A stretch of 64,000 nucleotides of DNA, taken from the NCBI RefSeq assembly GCF_011050365.1, contig NZ_DRFV01000010.1, forward strand, positions 164,317 through 228,316. The letters are read 5' to 3'. The stretch comes from Pseudohongiella sp. GTDB taxonomy: Bacteria > Pseudomonadota > Gammaproteobacteria > Pseudomonadales > Pseudohongiellaceae. Shown one piece after another: positions 47,125 to 57,333 of the stretch. Each line of letters starts with the position of its first letter. Position 1 is the first letter of the stretch. The position numbers and the translations under genes are program-made. Below the pieces are notes generated by a model. It did no database searches. It saw only the letters and a program-made list of their open reading frames with translations, and was not told the DNA's origin.

Positions 47125-49290
47125 ATGAGCAGCAGTAAGCCATCCGTGGTCACACTTGCAGACGCAAGTTCCAACCCTGAGTCATCCGGATGCCCGGCTG
47201 TGGCCCCCGATATCGACCTGAGTGACAGTCAGTATTACCTGAACCGGGAACTGAGTTACATGCAGTTCAATTTGCGTGTACTTGAACAGGCGAAAAATCA
47301 GCAACATCCCTTGCTGGAACGATTGATGTTTTTGCTTATTTTCAGCTCCAACCTGGATGAATTCTATGAAATCCGGGTATCCGGCCTGAAGAAACAATTG
47401 GGTTTTGGCCGTCAACGCCCAGGTGCTGACGGCAAGTACCCACAGGAGATACTTAGCGAACTGCACCAACAAGTGAGACTCGCCCTGCAGGAACAGTACC
47501 GGATCCTCAATGAGGAGTTGCTGCCGGCCATGGCTGAGCAGGATATCCGCTTTTTGTACCGCCATGAATGGGACGACAATCTGGTGGCCTGGACCCAGGA
47601 TTATTTCCGCAATGAAGTGCTGCCGGTCATCAGCCCGCTGGGGCTGGATCCGGCCCACCCTTTTCCGCGCCTGGTCAATAAAAGTCTGAACTTCATCCTG
47701 TCACTTGAAGGCAAGGATGCGTTTGGCCGTGACAGCGGACTTGCCATCGTACCAGCACCCAGAGCGCTGCCACGACTGATCAAGATACCGACGCACATCA
47801 TATCTGAAGGCGACAATTTTATATTTCTGTCCTCTGTTATCCACGCACATGTTGAGGAATTCTTTCCCGGCATGCGGGTCAAGGAGTGCCACCAGTTCCG
47901 CGTTACCCGAAATTCGGACCTGGAAATGAGCAATGTTGAGGTTGAAGACGTGGCCAGCGCCCTGCAGGGTGAGTTGCACCTGCGCCGCTTCGGTGCTGCC
48001 GCCAAGCTGGAAGTGGGTGCCGGCTGCCCCCCGGAGCTGACCGACTTTTTGCTTGAACGGTTCAATTTAACTGAGGAAGAGCTTTTTCGCCTGGACGGTC
48101 CGGTCAACCTGCAGCGCCTGATGGCTCTGACAGCGATGGTCAATCGACCGGAATTGCGCTTCCCGCCGTTCTCACCGGGTACGCCGCCGGCACTGGAGGA
48201 AGGCAATTGCATTTTTACCGCCGTGACACGCGAGGACCAGCTTCTGCTGCACCCCTTCCAGTCATTTATACCGATCATTGACTGGGCACGGCAAGCGGCA
48301 AAAGACCCCGGTGTCATCTCGATCAAACAGACACTGTATCGCACTAACGAATCCTCGGAACTGGTCGAAGCACTGGCCGAGGCCGCCCGCAGTGGCAAGG
48401 AAGTGACTGTCGTCATTGAGCTGCGCGCACGTTTCGACGAAGAGGAAAACATTCAGTTCGCCAGCATCCTGCAGGAGGCCGGTGCCGTTGTCGTTTATGG
48501 TGTCATGGGCTACAAGACTCACGCCAAAATGCTGCTGATCGTGCGCCGCGAAAACGGACGCCTGAAACGATATGCCCATATGGGCACCGGTAACTACCAC
48601 CGCAAGAATTCGCTGCTGTATACCGACTACAGCCTGATGACCTGCGACGAAGTCGTGTGCTCAGACGTACACAAGGTGTTTCAGCAGATTACCGGCATGG
48701 GGAAAAAGATATCGCCGGAAGTCATTCTGCACGCCCCCTTCCGCTTGATGAAAGGGCTGGTTCAGCTCATACAGCAGGAAAAGCAGGCGGCACTGGCGGG
48801 CAAACCCGCCAGAATAATCGCAAAAATAAACTCGCTGACAGAGCCCACGATTATTCGTGAGTTGTATTGCGCGTCTCAGTCCGGTGTCAAAATTGATCTG
48901 ATCGTGCGCGGCATCTGCTGTCTGAAACCCGGCGTGCCAGGGGTATCCGACAATATTCGTGTGGTGTCAGTCATCGGCCGATTCCTGGAGCACTCGCGCG
49001 TGTATTATTTTGCCAACAGTGCTACGTCCATGTATTGCTCGAGTGCCGACCTGATGGAACGCAACCTGCACCAACGTATTGAGATAGCATTCCCGATTCT
49101 GAAAAAGAAGGCCGCGACACGCATCCTGGAGGAACTGGAAATGTACCTGGCAGACCGGCAGCAGAGCTGGGAGCTGCTGGCAGACGGAACCTACCACAAA
49201 CACGAAGCAGGTCCGGATGACCCGTCGGACGGTGTGCAGTCGCTGTTACTCAGTGCCCTCGCAACGCATGCAACGGCGACCCGCCTGTGA
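47125..49290 (+). CDS. ppk1: Polyphosphate kinase 1
   Basis: Makes polyphosphate reversibly from ATP. The 721-residue protein has the four PPK1 domains: N-terminal helical (YLNRELSYMQFNLRVLEQAK), head (HPFPRLVNKSLNFILSL), and two phospholipase-D-like domains with ISIKQTLYRTNESSELVEAL, YKTHAKMLLIVRRE, and the phosphohistidine motif YAHMGTGNYHRKNSLLYTDY. AAGGTAAG precedes the ATG. Its last 41 bp overlap the convergent ppx gene. Confidence 0.96.
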   Translation: MSSSKPSVVTLADASSNPESSGCPAVAPDIDLSDSQYYLNRELSYMQFNLRVLEQAKNQQHPLLERLMFLLIFSSNLDEFYEIRVSGLKKQLGFGRQRPGADGKYPQEILSELHQQVRLALQEQYRILNEELLPAMAEQDIRFLYRHEWDDNLVAWTQDYFRNEVLPVISPLGLDPAHPFPRLVNKSLNFILSLEGKDAFGRDSGLAIVPAPRALPRLIKIPTHIISEGDNFIFLSSVIHAHVEEFFPGMRVKECHQFRVTRNSDLEMSNVEVEDVASALQGELHLRRFGAAAKLEVGAGCPPELTDFLLERFNLTEEELFRLDGPVNLQRLMALTAMVNRPELRFPPFSPGTPPALEEGNCIFTAVTREDQLLLHPFQSFIPIIDWARQAAKDPGVISIKQTLYRTNESSELVEALAEAARSGKEVTVVIELRARFDEEENIQFASILQEAGAVVVYGVMGYKTHAKMLLIVRRENGRLKRYAHMGTGNYHRKNSLLYTDYSLMTCDEVVCSDVHKVFQQITGMGKKISPEVILHAPFRLMKGLVQLIQQEKQAALAGKPARIIAKINSLTEPTIIRELYCASQSGVKIDLIVRGICCLKPGVPGVSDNIRVVSVIGRFLEHSRVYYFANSATSMYCSSADLMERNLHQRIEIAFPILKKKAATRILEELEMYLADRQQSWELLADGTYHKHEAGPDDPSDGVQSLLLSALATHATATRL

Positions 49291-50206
49291 GCGACGCCTG
49301 CGTCAGATAATGCAACATCCCTTCACGCAGTGCAGACGGACTGAAGTTAATGTCTGTCACCTGACACGCAGTCATGAACCCGTTCAGCACCGCCCAGCCG
49401 GGCAGTATTAACTCGCGACGACCGTTTTTCAGGCCTGGAAGTGAAAAACCGGGTTCCAGCACTGTTTTCATGATGTCCGTTTTCAGCGACTGCAGAGTCT
49501 CCAGCGTCACTCCCGGTGCAGATCGTTTCTGCTGGCGTTTATGTGCGCATACCGCGCTCAGCATCTTTGCCGTACCGGACGAAGCATAGGCTTCCTGCCA
49601 GGGCGTTGTTGCCAGCTCACGCGCCACGGCAGAAAAAACCTCCGCTGCCGCGAGCACGGCATCGTCCAGACATTGCGATAATGCGGACTCGGTGCGTGGA
49701 GGATTGGTGAACCAGGAATCACGCCAGCTGATGCAGCCAATCGCCATACTGTGTGACTGCAGACGATGCTGACCGGCGCCAATCACCAACTCCGTACTGC
49801 CACCGCCGATATCGATCACCAGGCGCGGCGTATCATCGGCGGGTAAAGCCGAGATTACCCCGGCATACACCAGTGCTGCCTCTTCCAGGCCAGGCACCAC
49901 ATCAATGACAAAACCTTTCTCGCTGGCTCGGCGCAGAAATTGATCGGCATTACTCGCCGTCCGCAGAGCATTTGTGCCGACCGCCCAGCATCGCTCTATC
50001 GGGTAACGCGCCAACGCCTGCCGGAACGTGTCCAGACAAGCCAGACCGCGATCGAAAGCGCGCTGCGTGATAGCACCGCCCTCAACCAGACCTTCGCCGA
50101 GCTGTACTTTCTCACTGAAACGTTCAACGATATCGTAGCTGCCCTGGTGCCAACGGGCGATCAGGAGGTGGAAACTGTTGGAGCCTAGATCTATACAAGC
50201 GTACAT
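49250..50206 (-). CDS. ppx: Exopolyphosphatase / pppGpp phosphohydrolase family protein, short form
   Basis: Removes terminal phosphate from polyphosphate (Ppx) or pppGpp (GppA). The 318-residue protein has the actin-like fold motifs CIDLGSNSFHLLIARW, FDRGLACLDTFRQAL, and LVIDIGGGSTELVIG. It lacks the C-terminal HD-type domain of E. coli Ppx (513 residues), as do many shorter relatives. Its 3' end overlaps ppk by 41 bp on the opposite strand. Confidence 0.92.
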   Translation of the reverse strand: MYACIDLGSNSFHLLIARWHQGSYDIVERFSEKVQLGEGLVEGGAITQRAFDRGLACLDTFRQALARYPIERCWAVGTNALRTASNADQFLRRASEKGFVIDVVPGLEEAALVYAGVISALPADDTPRLVIDIGGGSTELVIGAGQHRLQSHSMAIGCISWRDSWFTNPPRTESALSQCLDDAVLAAAEVFSAVARELATTPWQEAYASSGTAKMLSAVCAHKRQQKRSAPGVTLETLQSLKTDIMKTVLEPGFSLPGLKNGRRELILPGWAVLNGFMTACQVTDINFSPSALREGMLHYLTQASLTGGSPLHALRGH

Positions 50207-50350
50207 GCGTTAATCACAGAAAACCGGTTGCAAGGATTAGAACACGGATACGCGCCATACCTCCACCCCTTGTGTAAGCCTTTTTGTTTTACTTCCTGAC
50301 AGTGATTCATATAATGCCGCTCATCGAATACAGTCGCATTGAGCAAACTA

Positions 50351-52279
50351 ATGCCCAACAATAATTCCAGAGCACTCAACAGGTCCGTGATTTTTCTATG
50401 TCTGCTGGGCCTGCTGACAACCGCCATCAAGATCTTTCTCGCCTTGCGCCTTGAACTGTACAGCGATGAGATATTTTACTGGCAGGCATCACAGTTCCCG
50501 GCACTGGCATACAGCGATTTGCCGTTCATGGCGGCATTGTTGGCGGGCCTGGGTGCGGAGCTTTTCGGCCACCAGGCAGTCGCGGTGCGCTCGTTGTTCC
50601 TGCTTATGGGATGCAGTGTGCCAGTTCTGGTTTACTGGCTGGCTCGCCCCCTTACCAGTCATAAACAGGCGTTAATATCGGCCATACTGACATTCTGCCT
50701 GCCCATGGCTGCATTTCTGGGTCTGCTCGCCGTACCCGATGTACCACTTATCTTCTGGGGTTTGCTGCTGATCGGCAGCCTTGAACGGGCCACCCGCGAA
50801 GGCCGCTGGCGCTGGTGGCTGCTGGCGGGCACCTTTGCTGCACTGGGACTGAGTACACACTACCGTTTCTCCCTGTATGTGCTCGCGGCCCTGATTTTCA
50901 TGATTGTCAGTCGCAGTCACTGGCACTACTGGCGCAGCGGCCGGCTCTGGCTGGCAGCACTGATCGCGATGACCGGCCTGTACCCGGCATTGAGTTTCAA
51001 CCTGGTGCATGATCTCAGCGGCATCGACTACCATCTGCTCAGCAGACACCCCTGGCAGTTTCAGCTTGAAGGACTGCTACACCCGCTTATCCAGGGCACT
51101 GTCGTCACACCACTGTTGTACGGTTTACTGTGGCTGACGCTGTGGATGCTGATAAAAAAAGCCCGTGCAGGCGATACCCGGGCCGGATTGATCGCCGCTT
51201 TCGCCGCCACCAATCTTGGCGTATACCTGATTCTGGCACCCTGGAGTGACACTACACGGACGACGCTACACTGGCCCCTGTCCGGTTATGTGCCACTGCT
51301 GGTTTACGCCCCGCAGGCCATGTCATCGCTACAGGCATGGCTCAGCGCGCGATACAACGAACATCGTGGCAGAGTACTGGTGCGCGTGATTCCGGTGACC
51401 GGACTTATCGGCACCCTGCTGCTGTTTGTTGGCATCGGCTCACAAGGCTTTAACCAGCAGTTGCAGGCAATTACCGGCAGTGGCGTGCTGTCCAACAAGA
51501 TGGCTGGCTGGCAACCCCTGACAGCGCACATCCGGGCATTACAGCGCACCTATGACCTGCCGGACGACGGACTGATCGTCACCGACAATTACTACACCAG
51601 TGCACAAATTGGTTTTGCCATGGAAGCCGCCAGGCCCTACACCATTGACCGGGATAAAACCGTGCGCGACGGACGCTATGCGCAGTACGCGATCTGGCAG
51701 AGAAATGAAGAAGGATTGCGCCAGCTGGCTGGAGAGCAGGCGTTATTTATTACCGAAGACAGCACACTCGATATCAACGAAAAACTTGCCGTCATGGATC
51801 GGGCCTGCACGTTGTTCAGTGAACTCAACTTACTGGATCAACTGTTCCTGTATCAGGGCGACAAGATCTTCAGCTTTTATCTGGGCAAAAATATTCAGGC
51901 ATCTGCCACCAGCACCGCAGCAGCTTGCCCGAAACCCAGTCACATGTGGCTGGACCAGCCCGCCGCCGGCGAAACCATCAACGGTCAGTATGCCATCAGC
52001 GGATGGGCTATCAATGACGGGCTGGGTGTCAGCAGAATACGAATTCTTTTGAACGCAGAGGTCGTCGGTGACACACAGCGCTCAATCGCCCGTGAAGACG
52101 TTGTCGAGATACGCAACGCCCAGAATGACCCGGGGGCACCGACGCTTGGTTTTGAGTTTGTTCTGGATACCAGGAATCTGGCCAATGGCAGATACCAATT
52201 GGCCCTGGAAGTGATCAGCGGCGCCGGTGAACGCCAGCGCGGCGCTACCCGACAGATCACCATAGCAAACCCGGAATAA
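50351..52279 (+). CDS. GT39-type membrane glycosyltransferase with C-terminal Ig-like domain
   Basis: About 642 residues from ATG 50351 (TTG 50339 is an alternative). The N-terminal 400 residues are polytopic, with the ArnT/PMT-like first loop RLELYSDEIFYWQASQ and YSDLPFMAALLAGLGAELFG, where an Asp-Glu pair would be catalytic. A periplasmic part follows, and a C-terminal beta domain (about 555-642, LDQPAAGETINGQYAISGWA) resembles a bacterial Ig-like fold. It transfers a sugar from a polyprenyl phosphate to an unknown acceptor. Confidence 0.85.
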   Translation: MPNNNSRALNRSVIFLCLLGLLTTAIKIFLALRLELYSDEIFYWQASQFPALAYSDLPFMAALLAGLGAELFGHQAVAVRSLFLLMGCSVPVLVYWLARPLTSHKQALISAILTFCLPMAAFLGLLAVPDVPLIFWGLLLIGSLERATREGRWRWWLLAGTFAALGLSTHYRFSLYVLAALIFMIVSRSHWHYWRSGRLWLAALIAMTGLYPALSFNLVHDLSGIDYHLLSRHPWQFQLEGLLHPLIQGTVVTPLLYGLLWLTLWMLIKKARAGDTRAGLIAAFAATNLGVYLILAPWSDTTRTTLHWPLSGYVPLLVYAPQAMSSLQAWLSARYNEHRGRVLVRVIPVTGLIGTLLLFVGIGSQGFNQQLQAITGSGVLSNKMAGWQPLTAHIRALQRTYDLPDDGLIVTDNYYTSAQIGFAMEAARPYTIDRDKTVRDGRYAQYAIWQRNEEGLRQLAGEQALFITEDSTLDINEKLAVMDRACTLFSELNLLDQLFLYQGDKIFSFYLGKNIQASATSTAAACPKPSHMWLDQPAAGETINGQYAISGWAINDGLGVSRIRILLNAEVVGDTQRSIAREDVVEIRNAQNDPGAPTLGFEFVLDTRNLANGRYQLALEVISGAGERQRGATRQITIANPE

Positions 52280-52289
52280 ACGCGGTGCG

Positions 52290-54041
52290 CTAGCGCCGGG
52301 TCGCATCTCCCAGCTTGAACTGATTGACCAGAGCGTCCAGCGCACTCAACAACATGTCGATTTCTTCATGGTATTGTTTGCACTTTAAATAGTCATCTGT
52401 ATTCAGGCGTCCGTCAGCAGCAATCTTGACACTGCTCTTGGCGATACCATCAGTCACTTCCGACTGCTGCTTGACCGCACTGGCAATGTCCCGACTGCGC
52501 TCGGAAATCAATGACACCGATGCCAGCACTGAGCCCAGCAATTCGTTGGCAGAATTGGCAGACCCCACGCATTCCCTGGACAGATCCACACCCTGGTCCA
52601 TCGCGGTCACGATTTGCGCAGTGTTGTCCTGCAAATTCTGGATGATGGTATTGATCTCCAGCGTGGATGCCTGGGTTTTCTGTGCCAGACTGCGAACCTC
52701 GTCAGCCACAACGGCGAACCCGCGGCCCTGCTCGCCCGCACGAGCAGCCTCAATGGCTGCGTTCAGTGCCAACAGGTTGGTCTGCTCGGCAATTCCTTCG
52801 ATGACTTCCAGAACCGAATGTACTTTGTCATTGTGATCCCGCATGTCGTGCACTTTCTGTTGAATCGAGGTCAGTGAGCCGGACAGTTTTTCCACAGATG
52901 ATCGGGTATCGGATACTGCAGCAGTCGCCTTCTGGGTCGCTCCGTTAGCTTCGCTGGCGGCAGAAACACTGGTCTTCGCACCTTCGGCAACATCAGCCAG
53001 CGACGATGACAGCTCGGTGGTGGATGAAGCCAGCAGTTCGGTTTCTTCCAGCTGCGACGCCGACCTGCCCGCCGTACGTTGAATCATATCCGAGAATTGT
53101 GCCGACTTGCCGGTCACTTCGGCATTGGTCGACAATACCTGCCGGATGATGTCAGCCAGTTTGCCAACAAAGGTATTAAAGCTTCCTCCCAGCTGCGACA
53201 ACTCATCGCCGCCATCGTCGGCCAGTCGTCGGCTGAGGTCACCCGAGCCCTGGGCAATATCCTGCATGTATGCCTGCGCTTTGCTCAGGGGCTGGGTAAT
53301 CGACGCTGACAGGAAGTAGGCAATGACAATCAGTACCAGCAATATCACTAAAATAATGGCCGCCGAGCTCATCGCCCAGGCATTGAATGCAGCCTGCACA
53401 TCGTCTTCATACAGACCATGAATGATCACCCAGCCCCAGGGTTCGAACTGCTCCGCATATACCGTTTTAACTTCGGCTTCAGGGTGCGCCAGCGGATCGT
53501 CGGTAAAGGTCAGAAAACGGTGCCCGAACAAAGGCTCCGGGAAATAGAGGTACTCCGCGAACCCGGTGTAGTCACTGCCGGTATAGCGCTCGATTATTTG
53601 TGTCATGGTTGGCGTCGGATCACTGTAACCCAGATCCCGCATGCGCTCTGCCTCAGTGGTGCTGGCAGCTGCCATCGCCTGCCTGACCTGTGTATCGGTA
53701 TCCAGGGCACTGTCCACATTACGCAACGGATGGGCAAGAATCTGACCCAGGCGGTGATACAACAGCAGGTAGTTGCGCTCATCGACCATGGTATTGTTGA
53801 TCATAAAGCGACCCAGCCGTTTCGCTTCAGCATCCGTCATGGTGCCGGCACGAACCTGGTCATTGAGGCCACTCAGGGCTTCATGGATCATCTGTACCTG
53901 GTTGACACTGCCTTCACGCAGCTGATCCATGAAGCGCTCACGCGCCTGCATCAGCAGCGTCACGCTCAGGCCAATGATGGCAACTACACTCACGAAAACA
54001 ATTAGCCCGATACGGGTACGGATAGTAAATTTGCTGAACAT
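52290..54041 (-). CDS. Methyl-accepting chemotaxis protein with Cache sensor
   Basis: A 583-residue chemoreceptor. TM1 (about 12-30) precedes a periplasmic single Cache domain (about 35-190, with [20 protein letters not shown] and [16 protein letters not shown]). TM2 (about 228-250) leads into HAMP and a long coiled-coil signalling domain. The hairpin tip reads [40 protein letters not shown]. There is no C-terminal CheR pentapeptide. Ligand unknown; Cache sensors of this kind often bind small organic acids. Confidence 0.93.
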   Translation of the reverse strand: MFSKFTIRTRIGLIVFVSVVAIIGLSVTLLMQARERFMDQLREGSVNQVQMIHEALSGLNDQVRAGTMTDAEAKRLGRFMINNTMVDERNYLLLYHRLGQILAHPLRNVDSALDTDTQVRQAMAAASTTEAERMRDLGYSDPTPTMTQIIERYTGSDYTGFAEYLYFPEPLFGHRFLTFTDDPLAHPEAEVKTVYAEQFEPWGWVIIHGLYEDDVQAAFNAWAMSSAAIILVILLVLIVIAYFLSASITQPLSKAQAYMQDIAQGSGDLSRRLADDGGDELSQLGGSFNTFVGKLADIIRQVLSTNAEVTGKSAQFSDMIQRTAGRSASQLEETELLASSTTELSSSLADVAEGAKTSVSAASEANGATQKATAAVSDTRSSVEKLSGSLTSIQQKVHDMRDHNDKVHSVLEVIEGIAEQTNLLALNAAIEAARAGEQGRGFAVVADEVRSLAQKTQASTLEINTIIQNLQDNTAQIVTAMDQGVDLSRECVGSANSANELLGSVLASVSLISERSRDIASAVKQQSEVTDGIAKSSVKIAADGRLNTDDYLKCKQYHEEIDMLLSALDALVNQFKLGDATRR

Positions 54042-54218
54042 GGCAGGTCCCTACATTGAATTGCTTTCGCCTACTGACTGCGCAGGCATTATCTTATTAT
54101 GCAATAGCTAACGGCGGTAATCGGTAAAACATTAGCCTCGGGCTTCACGTTCAGCGCTTGAAAAGCGCGCGCGCCTGAAGTAGCCTGATATGTAATCTGT
54201 CGAGTCTCAGAGACCACG

Positions 54219-54971
54219 ATGAAACACGATCCGCTCAAGTTTGATATAGCCCCTTTCAGTGACACGCCGGATCAGCGTCTGTTCTGGGACGGGCATGGCT
54301 GTCAGCAGATATTTAACGCATTACTAAGTGTCATTGTTGACGGATCGCCACTACAGACGGTTATCGCCGAGCCCGGTCTGGGCAAAACCATTTTATGTCG
54401 TAAGCTATTGAATAGCCTGAAATCCCACAAAAGCAGGTACCGGGCTTTATATCTACCCTATCCACACCAGGACTTCGATGACAGCCTCGAATCAGAACTG
54501 TTTGCGGCAGCGCCGGACCAGCGCAGAACCGTGCTACTGCTGGACGAAGCGCAAGCCCTCCCCGATGAGTTTCTCTGTCGGCTGACGCAATCGTTGTTAC
54601 CTGGCGGTTCCGGGGCAGGCTCTATGCAGGCGGTCCTGTTCGGACAGCCCGAGCTGGAGCAGCATCTGCAGTCAATCGCGCTAAAACCATTGGCAGACCT
54701 GCGAACTGCCAACTATCAGATACAGCCCTTTACCCGCCACCAGATTCAGAACTACCTGAACGAACGCCTGCTCAAAGCGGGCACTGATCCGCAAGCGCTG
54801 CTAGACAAGAAAATTGTTGATACCGTCTGGCGCGCCAGCGGCGGCATCCCCAGAATCGCCAACACCATCATGCGCAAGGCATTGCACGCGGCGCGTGATG
54901 ACAATACCGATACCCTGCAGTACAGCCATGTCCTGGCAGCAACCGCAAGCACGGACGCCACCGTGCCATAA
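54219..54971 (+). CDS. ExeA/MshM-type AAA ATPase
   Basis: A 250-residue ATPase of the general-secretion-A family. The opening PFSDTPDQRLFWDGHGCQQ resembles ExeA and MshM, with Walker A AEPGLGKTILCRKLL, Walker B TVLLLDEAQALPDE, and sensor region LFGQPELEQHL. The C-terminus has a winged-helix-like IPRIANTIMRKALHAA. It lacks the membrane anchor and peptidoglycan-binding domain of ExeA. No type II secretion or pilus genes are adjacent, so its partner is unknown. Confidence 0.85.
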   Translation: MKHDPLKFDIAPFSDTPDQRLFWDGHGCQQIFNALLSVIVDGSPLQTVIAEPGLGKTILCRKLLNSLKSHKSRYRALYLPYPHQDFDDSLESELFAAAPDQRRTVLLLDEAQALPDEFLCRLTQSLLPGGSGAGSMQAVLFGQPELEQHLQSIALKPLADLRTANYQIQPFTRHQIQNYLNERLLKAGTDPQALLDKKIVDTVWRASGGIPRIANTIMRKALHAARDDNTDTLQYSHVLAATASTDATVP

Positions 54972-55054
54972 GTGTTGTCCTGCGATATAATCCGGTTCTC
55001 GTCCGCAGTGCAGATGGTCAGATCCGCAAGTTTGACCACAAACGGAGAATCAGG

Positions 55055-55834
55055 ATGCCGGAAAATATTTGGGAACAATTGCAGCAGGAAGCCCGTGAAC
55101 TGATCAGCCGCGAGCCCCTGATGGCCAGTTATGTTTATGCCTGTGTGCTGAACCACAAAAGCCTGAGTTCCGCACTGAGCTACCTGTTGGCACACAAACT
55201 GGCGAATTACGTGATGTCCGCAGTGGCCATCCGCGAGCTCATCGACACCGCATTCAAGGAATCACCCGGCATCGTGGACTACGCAGCCTGCGATATCCAG
55301 GCCGTCTATGACCGCGACGCCGCCACCAGCGCCTTTTTGCCTGTCATCCTGTATTTGAAGGGTTATCAATCTATTCAGGTCCATCGCGTGGCACATTTTA
55401 TGTGGAACAAGGGCAGACGAGACCTGGCACTTTACCTGCAAAGCCGCAACTCGGAAGTGTTCGGTGTCGATATTCATCCGGCCTGCGTCATGGGCAAAGG
55501 CATCATGTTCGATCATGCCACCGGTATCGTCATCGGGGAAACCACTGTAATTGAGGACGATGTTTCCATCATGCAGTCTGTGACCCTGGGCGGAACCGGC
55601 AATGAACAAGGCGATCGTCACCCGAAAATCCGCTCAGGCGTGCTGATTTCCGCCGGCGCAAAAGTGCTGGGCAATATCGAAGTGGGTCGAAGTGCCAAAG
55701 TCGGTGCCGGCAGCGTTGTGCTCAGGGACGTACCGGCTCACACTACCGTGGTAGGGGTTCCGGCACACCAGATTGGCAAACCCTGCCCGGACAATCCATC
55801 CCACACCATGAACCAGTTAGTGGACAGCGACTGA
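55055..55834 (+). CDS. cysE: Serine O-acetyltransferase
   Basis: Makes O-acetylserine from serine and acetyl-CoA in cysteine synthesis. The 259-residue protein has the helical N-terminus and a left-handed beta-helix of hexapeptide repeats (VFGVDIHPACVMGKGIMFDH, ATGIVIGETTVIEDDVSIMQ). Catalytic Asp and His are in DIHPA and FDHATG. The C-terminal tail ends with DSD instead of the usual hydrophobic Ile, so interaction with CysK may be altered. It is convergent with the PhoH gene, directly abutting it. Confidence 0.93.
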   Translation: MPENIWEQLQQEARELISREPLMASYVYACVLNHKSLSSALSYLLAHKLANYVMSAVAIRELIDTAFKESPGIVDYAACDIQAVYDRDAATSAFLPVILYLKGYQSIQVHRVAHFMWNKGRRDLALYLQSRNSEVFGVDIHPACVMGKGIMFDHATGIVIGETTVIEDDVSIMQSVTLGGTGNEQGDRHPKIRSGVLISAGAKVLGNIEVGRSAKVGAGSVVLRDVPAHTTVVGVPAHQIGKPCPDNPSHTMNQLVDSD

Positions 55835-57211
55835 TCAGAGATGCTCTTCAGCGTAGGCCGCCAGCTCAGATCGTGGCACGCCCTGCAATTGCAGGTTGCC
55901 ACCCAGTGCGAAATTTTTGAACCGCTCTGTCAGATAGGTCAGACCTGAGCTGATCGGACTCAGGTACGGTGTATCGATCTGCGCCAGATTACCCAGGCAA
56001 ACGACTTTGGAACCAGTGCCGGCACGCGTGACGATAGTCTTGATCTGATGCGGTGTCAGGTTCTGTGATTCATCAATTAGGATCAGGCTATGCTGAAAAC
56101 TGCGGCCACGGATATAATTCAATGACTTGAATTGCAAGGGCACTTTTGCCAGCACGTAGTCGATACTGCCGGCGGCATTTTCATCATCCCAGTGCAGAGC
56201 TTCCAGATTGTCTGTTATCGCACCCAGCCATGGCTCCATTTTTTCTGCTTCGGTCCCGGGCAGGAAGCCGATATCTTCGTCCAGTCCCTGCGTGCTGCGG
56301 GTAGCGATAATACGGCGAAAAAGTTTGGTATCAAGCGTCATCTCGATGGCCGCCGCCAGCGCCAGAATAGTTTTACCTGATCCGGCCGAGCCGGTCAGAT
56401 TGACCAGATGGACATCCGGATCCAGCAACAGATCCATCGCCATGGCCTGGAAAATATCCCTGGGCGTCAAGCCCCAGGTCTCTCGCTGCATCATTCGCTC
56501 CCTGTCCAGGTGGCGAAGAATAATGTGGGTATCGGTCAGGCGTGACACCCTGCCCAGAAAACCTGCCGCATCAAAGAAAAACTGGTTCGGGTAGACTTCC
56601 TGCGCAATCGCGCTGCGCGGAATCTGGTGAAAGGTTTCACCGCTATGAGTCTGCTCGGTCTCCACATCACTGATGCGATCCCAGAAACTGTCTCCAAAAT
56701 CGATATAGCCCTGATTGAGTTCGGCAATATCACTCAGCAATTGGTCGGTCTGATAATCCTCGGCATCAATACCACAGGCGCGGGCTTTCAGCCGCATGTT
56801 GATATCTTTGGTTACCAGAGCGACATGATGAGCAGGATGCTGCTGTTTGAGCAGCGCCACCGCATTGAGAATTTTATTGTCGTTAAGATGCTCGGGCAGC
56901 ATGCGATGAATTTGCGGAGTTTCAGTCATCAGCACTGACAACGTACCCAGACTGGGCAACTGCTTGCCGCGATCTATGGGCACACCCTGCTCAACATCAA
57001 CGGGAGTTGCCTTACCCAGTATTCGGTCGATTTCGCGAATTGCCTGTCGTGAATCAGCAGCAACGGCGCCACGTCCACTTTTCAGGTTGTCCAGCTCCTC
57101 AAGCACGGTCATGGGGATAACGACCTGATGCTCGTCAAAATTCCAGATAGCCGAGGGATCGTGGATTAGTACGTTGGTATCGAGGACATAGAATATAGGA
57201 CTTAATGGCAC
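55835..57211 (-). CDS. PIN-domain PhoH-family ATPase
   Basis: A 458-residue protein of the PhoH2/YlaK type. An N-terminal PIN RNase domain (FYVLDTNVLIHDPSAIWNFD, with acidic residues in the first 150 positions) is fused to a PhoH helicase-like ATPase (Walker A TGSAGSGKTILALAAA, Walker B SLILIDESQNLTPHQI). Related proteins couple RNA cleavage to ATP-driven unwinding. The start is GTG 57211. It is not related functionally to Pho regulation except by family name. Confidence 0.9.
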   Translation of the reverse strand: MPLSPIFYVLDTNVLIHDPSAIWNFDEHQVVIPMTVLEELDNLKSGRGAVAADSRQAIREIDRILGKATPVDVEQGVPIDRGKQLPSLGTLSVLMTETPQIHRMLPEHLNDNKILNAVALLKQQHPAHHVALVTKDINMRLKARACGIDAEDYQTDQLLSDIAELNQGYIDFGDSFWDRISDVETEQTHSGETFHQIPRSAIAQEVYPNQFFFDAAGFLGRVSRLTDTHIILRHLDRERMMQRETWGLTPRDIFQAMAMDLLLDPDVHLVNLTGSAGSGKTILALAAAIEMTLDTKLFRRIIATRSTQGLDEDIGFLPGTEAEKMEPWLGAITDNLEALHWDDENAAGSIDYVLAKVPLQFKSLNYIRGRSFQHSLILIDESQNLTPHQIKTIVTRAGTGSKVVCLGNLAQIDTPYLSPISSGLTYLTERFKNFALGGNLQLQGVPRSELAAYAEEHL

Positions 57212-57333
57212 AGATGGCGGCTCTGTTTTAGTTGTTACAACAAAGTTGACACTAAACTTTAAACATGACTGCAGTGTGACATGAGCACGCGAACCTGCGC
57301 AAGAGTCTATCCTGCACAGGTTTGCTGCGGAGG

